DNA from: DATFJT01 sp965230755
Lineage (GTDB): Bacteria > Bacteroidota > Bacteroidia > Chitinophagales > Saprospiraceae
Reading direction: 5' to 3'
Length of the DNA: 64,000 nt
Assembly: GCA_965230755.1 (NCBI GenBank)
Contig: CBDDLT010000003.1
Span: 1-64,000 of the forward strand
Part shown: piece by piece, positions 23,981 to 35,000 of the stretch
Position numbering within the stretch: the first letter of the stretch is position 1
Layout: every line of letters begins with the position of its first letter
Program-made: the position numbers and the translations under genes
The notes under the pieces: generated by a model
What the model saw: only the letters and a program-made list of their open reading frames with translations
Databases searched by the model: none
Told to the model about the DNA's origin: nothing

Positions 23981-26788
23981 CTAATTGTCGCGAACAATTA
24001 CATTCACTCCTACACAATTAGGATCTGGACAAGGATCTACACTTATCAGTGCAGGATCATAGTCATCTTCATCATTGGGGTTATCTGTTCCTCCAGTACT
24101 ATCGTCATCTATATCATTATCCGTAGCTAATTCATTGGTACTTCCGTCATTGGTATTTCCCAATGGACTATCTTCATCTACTGCAGTAGGACCTCCATTG
24201 GATTCTGAAGCATCTACTATCTCCGCATTATTGACAATGCTCGTACCAGTAAAAGAATTAGATATTGTAAAATTAATCGTTACAACTGCGGCATCTCCGC
24301 TTGCCAAGGATTCTACTTCAAAATTAGGTCCAGCGCCTACAACAGATAAAGGGGCTCCATTCACCGTGGTCGCTGCTGGCGTTATGCTCACGAAATCTAG
24401 TTCGCCTGCGACAAAGTAGTCCTGGACATCGATATCAAAAGCCTCTAGTGTTCCTTGATTATAAACTGTAATATCATAGCTTACTGCATCTCCCGGCATA
24501 AATGGACCTGGAGTACCAGTATTTAAGATCTTTGTTAAAGCAAGGTCGAAACTTTGACTGATATTAATCTGAGCAGGATCATAATCATCCTCATCATTTG
24601 GATTATCTGTACCTCCTGTACTGTCATCATCCACATCGTTATCCGTAGCTAACTCATTACTACTACCGTCATTGGTATTGCCCAGTGGACTGTCTTCATC
24701 TTCTGCCAAGGTTCCGCCATCGGAATCAGAGGCAAATACTATTTCGGCATTATTTACAATATTTGATCCTGTAAAGTTGGCATCTATCGTGAAGTTAACC
24801 GTTACAATTACAGAATCTCCGGGATCAAGTTGATTCACTTCGAAATTAGGACCGGCTCCAATAATACTTACAGGATTACCTTGCACCGTGGTACCTCCAA
24901 CTGTCAAATTAACATAATTCAATTCCGAACTAGAGAAGTATTCGTTGACCATAATGTCATAAGCTGTAACACCTCCTTGGTTAATTACAGTAATATCAAA
25001 ACTCACAGCATCTCCTGAGCTAAAAGGTCCTGATGAACTCAATGTTTTATAAAGGGCAACATCAAAACAATCTTCCACAAATGCCGTCGCAATTGCCGTA
25101 TCCTGACAACCCTGAACATCCGTAAATAAAATCACCTGAACATCAACATCAGTAGCAGGAGTAAATGTGTATGAATCTCCATTGCTTCCATCTTCCCACT
25201 CGAAAACATACGGTGGCATACCGCCTTGGACTGACTCTACGAATAGTGTAGCCATATCACCTTCACATATCGTGTCATTGCTCACCGTCATTGAGAAATC
25301 AGGACATACACAAGCACTGAATCCATCAACTCTAATTGCCTGGTCATCACTGGCACCGTTAGTAGGTCCATTGATATTGGACCACCAAGAATACAAACCT
25401 GGATTGTTTTGCTCATCCAAAGCATCATCAATACCATTAGAGTAAGAGATAGACATACATTCGATAGGTAACTCAGAATTTACAACAACGGCTCCATTCG
25501 GATCATTTGGTGATAAATCTCCACTAGTAGCACTATTTGGATCATAAACGGATATAGCCGTTTGTCCACTAACTATAACTCCATTTCCAAGGGCCGTAAC
25601 GGTCAACGGGACATTATTTCCATCGGCATCCACTGCAGATACAATGACCTCATCCTGATAAGAGTTTCCCGGTGGTTCGAGAGGATTGATATTTAAAGAA
25701 TATAATAGGGAAGCATGATCAATATCACTTATGTTATAATCTGAAATCAAAACCTGCTTGTCAAAACAAAACTCTAAAGTCACATTGTCCGTATGATCGG
25801 AACTTACAATTCCCCAACTCAAATAATCCGGACCGTATCCTCCATTTGTCTCTGTATAGAATCTACCACAATCCGAATCCCATGGATCATCGATGGATCC
25901 ATTCCCCGTAATATCATCTGTACCTCCGGTAATTACTCCACAACCTCCCGCTGGATCGTAGGGATGTACACCAGCGGCATGTTGATCTGCGTCACCGTTT
26001 CTGTTAGCTGGGTCGATTAAGGTAACCGTAGCGTTTAGTGTTCCTCCTGGATAAGGGATTGAATAGTTCATCGAACTGGTATTTCTCAACCAAACTTGAC
26101 CATTGCCATTAAAATCAGCCCATTCGAACCGTACGTCAGAACAAAGATTGGTTATGATCGGCTCATTACATCCTGAAATATTGAAAAACAGCACCTCAAA
26201 TTCTTCTCCGACTCCATCCAGACCACAAGCCTCAATTCTGACAACTACAGTTGATGAGATAAATGCAGTTATGTCATAAACCGGTAAACCATTAATATTA
26301 TCGTTTAGTGGATCTATATTATCCAATAAAGTAAAGTTAGTCCCACCATCACTGGATATGTATACATTAACATTATCCGATGAACTAACCGTATTATTAA
26401 ATTGATATTTAAAATTCAGAATCGCCTCTGAATAGGCGGAAAGGTCAATAGATCTTTCTATCGATCTACAAATTCCAAAACCCGCACGCATACTCAGTTT
26501 CTGCTTTGGGCTGGTCACAACGAAAATATCTCCTCCATTCGGAGTTCCATCATCATTGTTTTCAACCCAATCACTAGTAAATAGTAAATTTCCATCTTGA
26601 TTGGCATAACTGACAACACGAAAATAATCAATGGCATCACCGCAGTTCCTACCTTGAGCAAAAACCGGATCATCGACAAAAATCATTAATACTGTTAAAA
26701 AAGCTGCGCCCAAAATCTTGGACAAAAATCTTGAGATCGGAGTAGATTTCTCAGGAATCTTCTCTTTCATGAAGTTTACGTTAATCAT
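23981..26788 (-). CDS. Surface protein P1: N-terminal beta domain plus two DUF11 repeats
   Basis: A secreted protein of about 935 residues. The frame is open to 26860, but the ATG at 26788 (MINVNFMKEKIPEKS) matches the start of its paralogue P2, so it is preferred. A signal peptide ending VFAQ is followed by a jelly-roll-like domain (RNCGDAIDYFRVVSYANQDG ...). A Cys-containing middle domain follows (WADFNGNGQVWLRNTSSMNY, PYDPAGGCGVITGG), then a PKD-like segment (GGMPPYVFEWEDGSNGDSYT). Two DUF11 repeats come next (FDVALYKTLSSSGPFSSGD and FDLALTKILNTGTPGPFMPG), each ending in PNDEDDYDPA. The protein ends CPDPNCVGVNVIVRDN, the shared tail. P2 (37090-39900) is a close copy along the whole length. 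Confidence 0.85.
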   Translation of the reverse strand: MINVNFMKEKIPEKSTPISRFLSKILGAAFLTVLMIFVDDPVFAQGRNCGDAIDYFRVVSYANQDGNLLFTSDWVENNDDGTPNGGDIFVVTSPKQKLSMRAGFGICRSIERSIDLSAYSEAILNFKYQFNNTVSSSDNVNVYISSDGGTNFTLLDNIDPLNDNINGLPVYDITAFISSTVVVRIEACGLDGVGEEFEVLFFNISGCNEPIITNLCSDVRFEWADFNGNGQVWLRNTSSMNYSIPYPGGTLNATVTLIDPANRNGDADQHAAGVHPYDPAGGCGVITGGTDDITGNGSIDDPWDSDCGRFYTETNGGYGPDYLSWGIVSSDHTDNVTLEFCFDKQVLISDYNISDIDHASLLYSLNINPLEPPGNSYQDEVIVSAVDADGNNVPLTVTALGNGVIVSGQTAISVYDPNSATSGDLSPNDPNGAVVVNSELPIECMSISYSNGIDDALDEQNNPGLYSWWSNINGPTNGASDDQAIRVDGFSACVCPDFSMTVSNDTICEGDMATLFVESVQGGMPPYVFEWEDGSNGDSYTFTPATDVDVQVILFTDVQGCQDTAIATAFVEDCFDVALYKTLSSSGPFSSGDAVSFDITVINQGGVTAYDIMVNEYFSSSELNYVNLTVGGTTVQGNPVSIIGAGPNFEVNQLDPGDSVIVTVNFTIDANFTGSNIVNNAEIVFASDSDGGTLAEDEDSPLGNTNDGSSNELATDNDVDDDSTGGTDNPNDEDDYDPAQINISQSFDLALTKILNTGTPGPFMPGDAVSYDITVYNQGTLEAFDIDVQDYFVAGELDFVSITPAATTVNGAPLSVVGAGPNFEVESLASGDAAVVTINFTISNSFTGTSIVNNAEIVDASESNGGPTAVDEDSPLGNTNDGSTNELATDNDIDDDSTGGTDNPNDEDDYDPALISVDPCPDPNCVGVNVIVRDN

Positions 26789-27190
26789 ATTTACAGTTTT
26801 TTGGTATTTATTCTTTAGCGCACGAATTACATTCAAATCGTACAAAAACAAAACACTCAATGACCAATAGGGCTATCTCATTAGTCATTGAAAAAACGGA
26901 AATAACAAAAATGCCCTTCGGGCTATTTGAACTTCATCCAGAAAATCTAAAATAAAGGAATGCGTCTTCTCCTGAAGAGCACTTAAGTTTACGTCCGTCA
27001 TTTTATACTATTGCGCGGCAGAACCGCAATCACTATTAATCATTTCCCGTGGTATGCTGAATGGGCTGATTTTACATTGATTGGCCTTTATTCTACAACT
27101 AGTAAAGAGTTTATGAAACGCTATTACTAATCATACACCATAGGCATCAAAAAACTTGCCAAAACACGATTTGACCAAATAATTATTACA
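26789..27190. other. Spacer between P1 and G1 with a remnant gene start
   Basis: About 400 bases. It holds a 38-codon minus-strand frame (26885-27001) that resembles the beginning of P1 and P2, including the ACGTAAAC box. It also holds small hairpins such as TTGCGCGGCAGAACCGCAA near 27015. The P1 promoter should lie here. Confidence 0.4.
26885..27001 (-). pseudogene. Possible remnant 5' end of a third P-type surface gene
   Basis: The 38-codon frame starts MTDVNLSALQEKTHSF. Its first codons, ATG ACG GAC GTA AAC, match the P2 start ATG ACA AAC GTA AAC and the P1 start ATG ATT AAC GTA AAC, including the ACGTAAAC box at 26987-26994. No signal peptide or other P-type sequence follows, and a TGA closes the frame 97 bases before the P1 start. 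It could be a leftover of duplication or an upstream ORF ahead of P1. Confidence 0.35.
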
Positions 27191-30100
27191 TTAATTTGTA
27201 ATAATCGTAACATTAACTCCTAAGCAAGGATCCGGACATTCCGGGCAAACTATTGGTCCAGAAGGAATTACTATTTCTTCACAGACACAATTGTCATTGC
27301 CAGAATTACTGACCGCAGAAATCTGCACAATAATGCCATTGTCCAAATTGCACAAATTACCATCAATCATTCCCATAACTTGAACTTGGGTTCCAGCAGC
27401 AACTGGTCCAGATATCGTCTCCGAATTTAAATATGCAGCTGTCATTCCATTGCCATCTGCACAAAAGACATCTACGACAATCTCATTACCCGCCAAAAGT
27501 CCCATACTGTCTAATTGGAGATCCAAATTGAAATCAACTTGATTCGATACTGAGGTACAACTTATTTCACTATCGATCAAATTCAATTCTGTCTTTTCAG
27601 AATCAAATTCTATTGATTCCTGACCTGTAATAATTTTTAAGCTTGGGCACTCCCCTCCTGGAGCAGTTCCGCACTGAACCCCAGTAATACTTCCAACAGC
27701 TTCAACCGTTAGGGCCCTCAGTACGTCACATTCTGCATTGGAAGAATTCTTTATCTCAATAGTAAAACAAGAGTTAACAGGATTAGTAATATCCAATCCT
27801 CCTGCCGGCATCGCCAAAGCTATTTTCGTTTGGCCTGATCCAAGTACCTGCACATCAGATACATTCAAGCATGTACCCGGATCAGTACTGCAACAAACAA
27901 AACTACCTCCAACATATTCTACTCCAGGGTCTAATGTCACAAATACACTATCCTCATCAGTTGTCTGATTTGAAGATAAACCAACAAACTCTAAACTCAC
28001 TTCAACCTCAGTTCCATTACATCCAATAAGCTTTGGATCAGTGGCCAAATCAGCATCGATTGACGAAGCAAAGGGCAAATCAGCCCCAAGAACACTTAAA
28101 TCCGAAGTTCTAGCCCGAACACCATTATTAATAGCGGGATCTCCACATGGTCGATCTCCAAATGCTTGAAATACGATTCCCGAACCTGAAGTGAAATCAC
28201 AATCTGTGTTGACAGAAAAGCGAATGATTACCTCTCGATCTTCTGGTGTTAAAGCATCAATAGTACCAGGGATTCCGATTGATGAGATTCCGCTATGTGC
28301 TTCTAAGTCTAAAGAGTATAAAGTCCCGGACTGAGTAAATGAAGCATTTTCAATATTTCCACTTCCAGCGGGGTATTCTGTTGTAATAGTACTTGTGATA
28401 AATGTACCGCTTGGCAAAAGTATGTCCAACTGAGGATTATCCAAAAATGCGGCTTGAGCACTACTTACTTGTACTTCGACTTGTTGTTCTGTACACAAGG
28501 GCAAAGGAATATTTGGCTCACTGTTTACAACTAATTGAACTTCGGATGGGAGTGGCTCGACCTTTAGCCAAACACTATCCAACTCACATGGATAAGCAGT
28601 TGGTTCCGTAGGATATCCAGGGCAATTCCATCCCATAATCATGAGCACGCTATCACCTTGACATATAGTCAATTCACTACAAACTTCCAGAGAAATACTA
28701 CCTCCCGCGTCCAAATCCTCACTGACCTCGGCCCATACTCCATTTGTATAGGGTGTTAATGATCCGGAAGCACCATTCAGTGAAGTGATATTTAAAGTAC
28801 TAGCATTTTCTTCGAATGCAGCCCAGACAAAACCCGAAGCAAAGTTCTCCTGATTTTCTATATCAACATTCCAGCAAAAATCTTTGGTTGTCGCTTGAAT
28901 CGTTCCTGTGGTATTAATCAATTCATGTCTAGGCAGATTGACATCAACTTCATATGTATTATCATGTCTAGCCGTTTCCAAGCAATCCGGATCATGACTA
29001 TAGGCATAATTACTGTATTCTCTTCTAAGAACAGGCCTATTACTGGCACCTGAAGGCGCATCTTCAGACTCACATGTTGCAAGTGTACCAAAGGCTATAC
29101 TGTAACCTGACAGGGAAATATTATCCGCCCTATCACCATAAGGCCATGTTCCATCGTTGGTCCAAATGTGTTGATCTCCAACTATTGTAGGTGCAGGTAA
29201 GGTAATAGATATTGGATAGCCTTTACTGGCATCCCCTCTCGCTGTTAAGGTAACAGGAACAGAAGGATTCCATGCGAGACCATTATTGGCCTCCCAAATG
29301 AATTCATCAGCTCTTGCATATGGCCTTATCTCTCCAGGGTACAAATCAACATTGGCCGCTCCATTATAAATAACAGTCATTGACACTGCTCTCGGATCAC
29401 ATCCATTGTATACTTGGAGTCCACCTCCTTGAGCACTAAATACCGGCTCATGCAGGTACACTTCCATACTAAATGAATCGCATGTCACCATCTCTCCATT
29501 GGCATCGTAATTAAAGAAAACTATACTCATGTCTTCTACTTGTGTCGGATCACCAGGCAACGCATCATCTTTATTGACATAATTATAAGCCAATACATTA
29601 ACAGAATCATTAGGTTCCCAAATAAAAGATGGATCTAAACAAGTCCCTATTAGGCTAGTAAAATCATACTCTATAAAGTGCTTGCCTCCTACTTCTGTTT
29701 CTACTGGAGTAGGGATAGGACAGGTCGTATGTGTATTCGCACTGGCATCGTAAATGATAACATCACCACCTGCTGGAATAAAATTTTTATTACTTCCGAA
29801 TTCCGTATATGAAATTCTGAGATGAGCATTATCCCATGTAGGTCCGCTGGTTCCATCAAATTGTCGACTCAATAGATCAAAACAAATCGTATCGCATGGC
29901 ATTGCTTGTTTTAGGTTTCTAGTTCCTGCCAAAGTGGAAGGGTCAACTAAGTTTTGGAGATAAGCATCCTCCCATCCCACTGTTGTCCTAATTGCCTCAG
30001 TTCTTCTGCCGGTCAATCCTCCCTCCGTACAAAGACCACAATGTGGGTTAGGGTTATAGATTTGACAAGCCCATTTCTCTTTACAAGAGCAATTGATATC

Positions 30101-31942
30101 ACAATCATAGATTCCTTCAAAGTCAAAAATGGACTCATCTCCAGAAGCTTTGAAAGCGGGACAATCCAAAATAAACTCCATCGTAAAACAAAAGTTCTTA
30201 TCAACTCCCGATCCGCCCAGGCCAACATCGCCGAACATTTCAACAAGATTGCCAGTTTGAGTACCTGGGATTAAGGTACCGTTAAGTGCGGTACTACCAT
30301 TTACCAAAGTATATCCTGTTGGAATATCTATTTCAACACCCACCTCATTAGTTGGGCAAGTTTCAACATGACTATCAAGGCTATTATCACTGCCTATTCT
30401 CCTGGAAAAACAATATTCAACTTCAAATTGCTGTCCATCAAATAAGTCAGTAGGACCAAAAACTGATGCTCCGCCTGCCTGAGAATCTGAGAAAGAAGGA
30501 CCGGTACTCCTTAAGTGTCGCTCCATTTGCTCGTCGCATTGATTCTTAAAATCTACTCCTGTCTTGAGAGATCCTGCAGAATGCGATGTAGGGCAACTCG
30601 TCTCATCACATACGATCAGCATTTCTAATACCAACACATATGAATCACCAACGGCCAAATCATCGAACTGTAGATCCCCATCCAAGTCTTCCAAACCACC
30701 CGGCCCATCGGGATCTGACATCAACAATCCAAAATCTACAGTAAATCCTGGTGTACCAACTGTCGTAAATGGTACAGCGACCCCATTGACTGTAGCTCCC
30801 AAAAGATCAGTTGATGCTGCCGTATGGGCTAGAGATAATCCGCTTGCATTTGATCCACCCATTTGCACAATATCAAAGGCCGTTCCTGCTCCGGATTGAG
30901 TCTCAGATCCTGTATTAGTAATAGTAAATTCGAAAAAACCAGAAGTACAATAGTCCGCGCCTTGAACTTTATTTGACATAACAGCACTAATATTGGGCAC
31001 CCCAAGGGCTATATTGAATTGACCAGGAGCTTCAAAAGGTATTTGGCAATCTGTTCGACCATTACAGCCCCATCGTACACCATATCTAGTATCTGTTTCA
31101 CAACTGGAAATAAAAGCTTCTCTATCTAAAAAAAGTTGTTCTCCATTATCAAAACAATTGCCCAATCCTTCTGCTACCAGGAAAGCAGAACTTATGGTAT
31201 AAAAACTTGTATCACCATTGACTACATCTGCTGTAAGAGTCGTACCACTTACATTTCCAGATAAACCAGTGGTCTCAATTCCATTATCATTAATAATGTA
31301 AAATGTAAGCTCTTCTACGCAGCCTTGACCTCCATTGGTTATTTCCAATTGTACACTTTCCGTGCTTCCGATGGTTGTTGTCACGGGAGCATGTCCCAGT
31401 ATACTCAATGCAGCCACAAGTACATCATAGGTGTTCAAATTCATATTATTCTCCAGAAAAGACCCTCCATCGCCTGACACCTCTAAGATATCTTTGAAGG
31501 TTCCACCAGACATTTGATAATCTACCGCATTGCAATCCGCTTCTCTTTCCCAGCTAAATATAATTTCGTCCCCGGAATTAAGATCAGAAGGAGTAATACT
31601 AAATACGGGATTAACGGGATCGAACGTTGTTTGCACAATATCTAGGCCTCCAACAGAAGAAACAGCATCAACCGATCCATCAACATAACTTACACCTGTT
31701 GGCATGGTTAAAGTAATAGTGGTATTATCTGCTCCATCACTTACAATTATTAATCTTGCTGAATTGACCTCTTCAAAACTCTGACAGGTATTAATGTCTT
31801 CGGTTAAAAGAGGATCACCTCCAGCATCATTATATAAGATCGTGTATTGCGCAATCGAAAAAGTGCTCACAATCGTCATTAATACTAGTAGTATGAAGTG
31901 TTTGATGCTTGAATAAGATAAAAAATTTAACTCTTTACTCAT
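27191..31942 (-). CDS. Giant surface protein G1
   Basis: A 1583-residue secreted protein with a signal peptide ending in SIAQ. Residues about 30-220 (YTILYNDAGGDPLLTEDINT ... FYIIND) are nearly the same as in G2. The centre of about 900 residues is unlike G2 apart from scattered motifs. Residues from about 1127 (EVQLVVNSEPNIPLPLC) to the end again match G2 closely. The sequence is a series of Ig/DUF11-like beta domains with many Cys and Asp, including the GEIRPYARADEF module seen as EYRP in the other giants. It ends CPECPDPCLGVNVTIITN, the shared tail with one residue missing in CPDP(N)C. Its ATG is preceded directly by GCGTAAAC. No enzymatic motif is visible. An adhesin or surface-layer role is inferred. 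Confidence 0.85.
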   Translation of the reverse strand: MSKELNFLSYSSIKHFILLVLMTIVSTFSIAQYTILYNDAGGDPLLTEDINTCQSFEEVNSARLIIVSDGADNTTITLTMPTGVSYVDGSVDAVSSVGGLDIVQTTFDPVNPVFSITPSDLNSGDEIIFSWEREADCNAVDYQMSGGTFKDILEVSGDGGSFLENNMNLNTYDVLVAALSILGHAPVTTTIGSTESVQLEITNGGQGCVEELTFYIINDNGIETTGLSGNVSGTTLTADVVNGDTSFYTISSAFLVAEGLGNCFDNGEQLFLDREAFISSCETDTRYGVRWGCNGRTDCQIPFEAPGQFNIALGVPNISAVMSNKVQGADYCTSGFFEFTITNTGSETQSGAGTAFDIVQMGGSNASGLSLAHTAASTDLLGATVNGVAVPFTTVGTPGFTVDFGLLMSDPDGPGGLEDLDGDLQFDDLAVGDSYVLVLEMLIVCDETSCPTSHSAGSLKTGVDFKNQCDEQMERHLRSTGPSFSDSQAGGASVFGPTDLFDGQQFEVEYCFSRRIGSDNSLDSHVETCPTNEVGVEIDIPTGYTLVNGSTALNGTLIPGTQTGNLVEMFGDVGLGGSGVDKNFCFTMEFILDCPAFKASGDESIFDFEGIYDCDINCSCKEKWACQIYNPNPHCGLCTEGGLTGRRTEAIRTTVGWEDAYLQNLVDPSTLAGTRNLKQAMPCDTICFDLLSRQFDGTSGPTWDNAHLRISYTEFGSNKNFIPAGGDVIIYDASANTHTTCPIPTPVETEVGGKHFIEYDFTSLIGTCLDPSFIWEPNDSVNVLAYNYVNKDDALPGDPTQVEDMSIVFFNYDANGEMVTCDSFSMEVYLHEPVFSAQGGGLQVYNGCDPRAVSMTVIYNGAANVDLYPGEIRPYARADEFIWEANNGLAWNPSVPVTLTARGDASKGYPISITLPAPTIVGDQHIWTNDGTWPYGDRADNISLSGYSIAFGTLATCESEDAPSGASNRPVLRREYSNYAYSHDPDCLETARHDNTYEVDVNLPRHELINTTGTIQATTKDFCWNVDIENQENFASGFVWAAFEENASTLNITSLNGASGSLTPYTNGVWAEVSEDLDAGGSISLEVCSELTICQGDSVLMIMGWNCPGYPTEPTAYPCELDSVWLKVEPLPSEVQLVVNSEPNIPLPLCTEQQVEVQVSSAQAAFLDNPQLDILLPSGTFITSTITTEYPAGSGNIENASFTQSGTLYSLDLEAHSGISSIGIPGTIDALTPEDREVIIRFSVNTDCDFTSGSGIVFQAFGDRPCGDPAINNGVRARTSDLSVLGADLPFASSIDADLATDPKLIGCNGTEVEVSLEFVGLSSNQTTDEDSVFVTLDPGVEYVGGSFVCCSTDPGTCLNVSDVQVLGSGQTKIALAMPAGGLDITNPVNSCFTIEIKNSSNAECDVLRALTVEAVGSITGVQCGTAPGGECPSLKIITGQESIEFDSEKTELNLIDSEISCTSVSNQVDFNLDLQLDSMGLLAGNEIVVDVFCADGNGMTAAYLNSETISGPVAAGTQVQVMGMIDGNLCNLDNGIIVQISAVSNSGNDNCVCEEIVIPSGPIVCPECPDPCLGVNVTIITN

Positions 31943-31992
31943 AGTTTACGCTTTACAGCTTTTAGAAGGGGAGCTTTTGAATAATTCTTTGC

Positions 31993-32015
31993 TTCGATTA
32001 AAAGCTTTAATCGAA
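31993..32015. repeat. Inverted repeat between G2 stop and G1 start
   Basis: TTCGATTAAA (31993-32002) and TTTAATCGAA (32006-32015) are perfect arms around a 3-base loop, beginning 3 bases past the G2 stop. G1 starts 51 bases further. It may be a processing or weak termination hairpin. No T tract follows on the minus strand. Confidence 0.45.
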
Positions 32016-32018
32016 TAC

Positions 32019-35000
32019 TTAATCAGTCACTATTAGCACATTAACTCCTAAGCAATTCGGATCAGGGCACTCCGGACATTCAATTGCTCCGGAAGGAATC
32101 ACGATTTCCTCACAAATACAGTTGTCATTACCTGAATTACTTACCGCCGAGATTTCAACAATAATTCCATTGTCCAAATCACACAAATTGCCATCAATCA
32201 TTCCCATGATTTGCACTTGGGTACCTGCAGCAACCGGACCCGATATGGCCTCTGAATTCAAATAAGCAGCTGTCATACCATTACCATCGGCACAATAGAC
32301 ATCCACAATAATTTCATTTCCTGCTAGCAGTCCCATACTGTCTAGTTGGATTTCCAGATTGAAATCTACCTGATTTGAAATCGAAGTACAGCTTATTTCG
32401 CTGTCAATTAAATTCAACTCAGTTTTCTCTGTATCAAATTCAATCGACTCTTGACCCGTAATAATCTTTAAACTTGGGCATTCTCCTCCTGGAGCAGTTG
32501 AACACTGAACACCAGTAATGCTACCAACTGCCTCAACAGTTAAAGCCCTCAACACGTCGCACTCTGCATTGGATGAATTCTTTATATTGATGGTAAAGCA
32601 AGAACTAACCGGATTAGTGATATCCAGCCCTCCTGCTGGCATCGCCAGCGATATCTTCGTCTGTCCCGATCCAAGTAATTGTACATCAGAAATACTCAAA
32701 CATGTTCCGGGATCAGTACTGCAACATACAAAACTATCCCCCACATATTCTACACCTGGATCAAGTGTAACAAACACGCTATCCTCGTCAGTGGTTTGAT
32801 TTGAGGATAGACCTACAAACTCCAAGTTAACCAAAACCTCTGTTCCGATACACCCTATCAACTTAGGATCTGTAGCCAATTCAGCATCGATCGACGAAGC
32901 AAAGGGTAAATCGGCCCCAAGGACACTGAGATCCGAAGTTCTTGCCCGGACTCCATTATTGATTGCGGGATCTCCACATGGTCGATCTCCAAATGCTTGA
33001 AATACAATTCCTGAACCTGAAGTGAAATCACAATCTGTATTAACAGAAAAGCGAACAACTACTTCTCGATCCTCCGGAGCAAGAGCGTCCAAAGTTCCAG
33101 GTATTCCGATTGACGAGACCAAAGAATGGCCCTCTAAATCAACCGTATATAAACTTCCGCTTTGCGAAAATCCAGCTACTTCTATATTACCACTTCCTGC
33201 AGGATATTCGTATGTGATATCACTTGTAATTAATGTTCCCGTAGGCAATAGAATAGTCAACTCTGGATTATCCAAATATGCCGCTTGTGCGCTTGTTACT
33301 TGTAATTCGACATCTTGCTCCGAACACAATGGCAATGGAATATTAGGCTCTGAGTTAACTTGTAACTGAACTTCAGATCTGTGAGGAATACCGATCAAAG
33401 TATCCGACTCGCATGCCAGACCATTAAATGTCGTAGGATACTCTGCGCATCCATAGCCTGTGAACAGATCTACTTTCGCACTATCACATGTAGTTGGAAT
33501 TGCACAGATCTCATAGCTGGTTGATGATCCAAAAGCATTGGTACCCAACTCGAAAAATCCGTTATTTTCATTGACGGGAATACCATTTTCCAATACTCGA
33601 ATATTGGATAAGTTTCCAACTAAATCATCCGGGTAAAACCAACTGAAAGGAGCATCCACAGTATTACTACCATTATTAAGGATGACATCCCAACAAACTT
33701 CATTGGTAGAGTACTGAACCATTCCACCTCCTGTTAAAAACGGTTGTGGAGTATTGTAAAATATCTGAGCAGTATTAGAACTATTTGTTCCACCACAACC
33801 ACTCCACCCTGGGAATGGTTGATCGCTGGAATGACAACCGTTACCTATTTGAGTAGCCGAATAACTAGAATTATAGATTCCGGCCTGTAAATCACAGGTA
33901 GCATCTACCGCAAATGATATTGAATAACTCCACGTTTCATCCGGCTCAAGAAGCGTTCCTCCATAACTCTGGAAAAACTGCCTCAAATTAGAAAACACCA
34001 ACTCATCTCCAATTTGGGAAATATCACCCACTGGGATCGCCATTCCGGCAAAAGTAGCACTTCCCGGTCTATAAGGCAGTTCTTCAGGCCAATTTACTCT
34101 AAATTCATCGGGAAATGTAAAGGGCCTATATTCATTAGGATACCAAATATCCCCCGTTTGTGTATTGATATAATATCTATAATCCATTCTAATAGTACCG
34201 CTACACCCATTCAAAACCTGAGGAGAAGGATACCAAAGCGAAGAATAATGGTGATATATATTGAGGTAATCATCGTAGTGATCACAGGTATATTTGTTCT
34301 CATCACTAGGATTTGGCCCTACGGGATCAGGAATATAACTACTATAGACTTCGTTGTCTGCAACATATTGTACAAATCCACTAGAACCAGTTCTCGCATT
34401 CACCCTGAACAAGGCCTCAACATAGATAGAATCTCCTCCTTCCCAACTGGCTTTACAAGGTGTCAGATCATACTTGGCTAGATCCAAATCAGCTCCTTCA
34501 ATACTGGCCGTTACTTGGCATGTATAAGAAGGCGATCCATCAGCAGGGAAAACTGTCACTTCCGCATCAGGTAGCGGAGTAAAGGAATTGTCAATTTGCT
34601 GATCATTACATGTTACATCTCTATGATTTAGATCAAACTCGATGTAAACATGATTAAACGGCAATCCTGCATTTGGTCCTATTGTATTAGGATTGACATA
34701 TATCTCCCATGCTCCTCTTACCGTATCACAGTTCGACGCTCTATGTAATCTAATGCTATCGCGATTAGCCAAACCGGTTCCGTCCGGAACACCATTGTTA
34801 TCATCATCTTCCAATCCGATACTAACTCTTTCCAAACTAAAAAACCTAGGCGTAGCTCCACCTCTTGGACATGGGTCCGGACAATGCATTTGAAAAGTTC
34901 TACTCAAGCAGTTGTGATGATACGGCAATTCAGCGCAGCTATCATCATATTTTCCTTGATGAGCCAGATCTAATGTCAGTGCTCCTCCTCCTACATCACA

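Noticed and set aside
24075..24419. Plus-strand open frames inside P1, P2, G1, G2, A and B
   Set aside because: They are antisense shadows of long coding genes with biased composition; they show no signal peptide, motif or conserved start and mirror the repeats of the true frame.
24062..24680. Repeated DNA pattern in P1 that looks like a tandem repeat array (also in P2)
   Set aside because: It encodes the recurring DUF11 linkers (EDSPLGNTNDGS ... NPNDEDDYDPA), so it is a protein-domain repeat, not a CRISPR or satellite array.
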